DNA from: an uncultured Magnetococcales bacterium | Lineage (GTDB): Bacteria > Pseudomonadota > Magnetococcia > Magnetococcales > Magnetaquicoccaceae | Assembly: GCA_903913345.1 (NCBI GenBank) | Contig: CAIWLA010000039.1 | Coordinates: forward strand, 1 to 16,802 | DNA: 16,802 nucleotides | Direction of reading: 5' to 3' | Shown here: in pieces, positions 16,604 to 16,802 of the stretch | Numbering within the stretch: position 1 is the first letter of the stretch | How the letters are laid out: each line of letters begins with the position of its first letter | Made by a program: the position numbers and the translations under genes | The notes under the pieces: model-generated | Seen by the model: the letters and a program-made list of their open reading frames with translations, nothing else | Databases searched by the model: none | What the model was told of the DNA's origin: nothing

Positions 16604-16608
16604 CCCAA
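16590..16608 (+). terminator. Possible terminator hairpin within the G-rich repeat
   Basis: TTGGGGGC and GCCCCCAA form a perfect, very GC-rich 8-base stem with an AAA loop. The T-rich stretch TTTATTTT begins 10 bases after the stem, later than in a typical intrinsic terminator. It may end the TolC-SPOR transcript, but it also belongs to a repeated element, so termination may be a by-product. Confidence 0.4.
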
Positions 16609-16638
16609 GTGGGGGTACTTTATTTTCCGTGAGTCGCC

Positions 16639-16700
16639 TAACGATGGGGATCTGGGGGGGGATGATCTCCCCCGATGGGAGGGGGTGAGGACAACAGCCC
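16639..16700. repeat. G-tract/C-tract intergenic repeat, copy 2
   Basis: It begins with the same TAACGAT, then a G-run, GATGATC, a C-run, a second G-run block, and ends in ACAGCCC, matching copy 1 block by block with substitutions and small indels. The central palindrome is less perfect than in copy 1 (GATGATC for GATCATC), which suggests decay of an older copy. Confidence 0.55.
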
Positions 16701-16736
16701 ACACAAAAATTCTCGCGAAGTCAATACGTTCAACAC

Positions 16737-16749
16737 GGGGCTTCGCCCC
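16737..16749. other. Short GC hairpin (GGGGC-TTC-GCCCC)
   Basis: A perfect 5-base stem with a TTC loop lies beyond the second G-rich repeat. There is no adjacent T-run on either strand. It may be the end of the repeat element or part of a terminator for a gene entering from the right. Otherwise the stretch 16701-16802 shows no gene. Confidence 0.35.
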
Positions 16750-16764
16750 ATAAGCGTTAACCTC

Positions 16765-16794
16765 TTTACTGTAAGCTAGGTCTTGTGCTATGCT
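16765..16794 (+). promoter_or_regulatory. Possible sigma-70 promoter pointing out of the window
   Basis: TTTACT and TATGCT are separated by 18 bases, four of six matches to consensus in each box. It would transcribe rightwards into sequence not given here. No ribosome site or gene start follows before the window ends, so it cannot be confirmed. Confidence 0.25.
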
Positions 16795-16802
16795 TCGGTC
16801 AC

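Overview
This window reads as an accessory surface/secretion locus of a Gram-negative, moderately GC-rich proteobacterium. It has an outer-membrane TolC-type protein, two periplasmic HlyD-type adaptors and SPOR domains, all of which need a diderm envelope. Nothing in it fixes the taxon. The large type I secretion cassette and the G-tract/C-tract intergenic repeats at the right edge are compatible with deep alphaproteobacterial or magnetococcus-like genomes, but that is a weak inference.

Layout. Seven genes run leftwards on the minus strand: HlyD-type adaptor 2 (12315-13649), a glycosyltransferase-methyltransferase fusion (10491-12095), a double-length ABC exporter (6416-10540), HlyD-type adaptor 1 (5028-6377), a LuxR-HTH/cyclase-like/AAA regulator (2823-5021), a protein kinase-FGE fusion (880-2838), and the 5' end of a Pro-, then Gly/Thr-repeat protein that leaves the window at base 1 (start at 659). 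One gene runs rightwards from the divergent gap: a TolC-type protein with a long C-terminal extension holding two SPOR domains (13767-16508). The last 294 bases hold no gene, only G-rich repeats, hairpins and a possible promoter for something beyond the edge.

How the parts may work together. ABC, adaptors and outer-membrane channel are the three layers of a type I secretion system. The layers are not standard. The ABC is one polypeptide with order TMD-NBD-C39-like domain-TMD-NBD, where most type I exporters are half-transporters that homodimerise. There are two dissimilar adaptors instead of one, and the channel protein carries its own peptidoglycan-binding domains. The obvious candidate cargo is the repeat protein at the left edge, which has no N-terminal signal peptide and begins like a large secreted adhesin. 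The regulator and kinase lie between exporter and cargo, and their genes overlap by 16 bases, suggesting a local control module. The glycosyltransferase-methyltransferase overlaps the exporter gene and may modify the cargo or a surface glycan. The family assignments are well supported by motifs. The view that all this is one asymmetric secretion system is inference.
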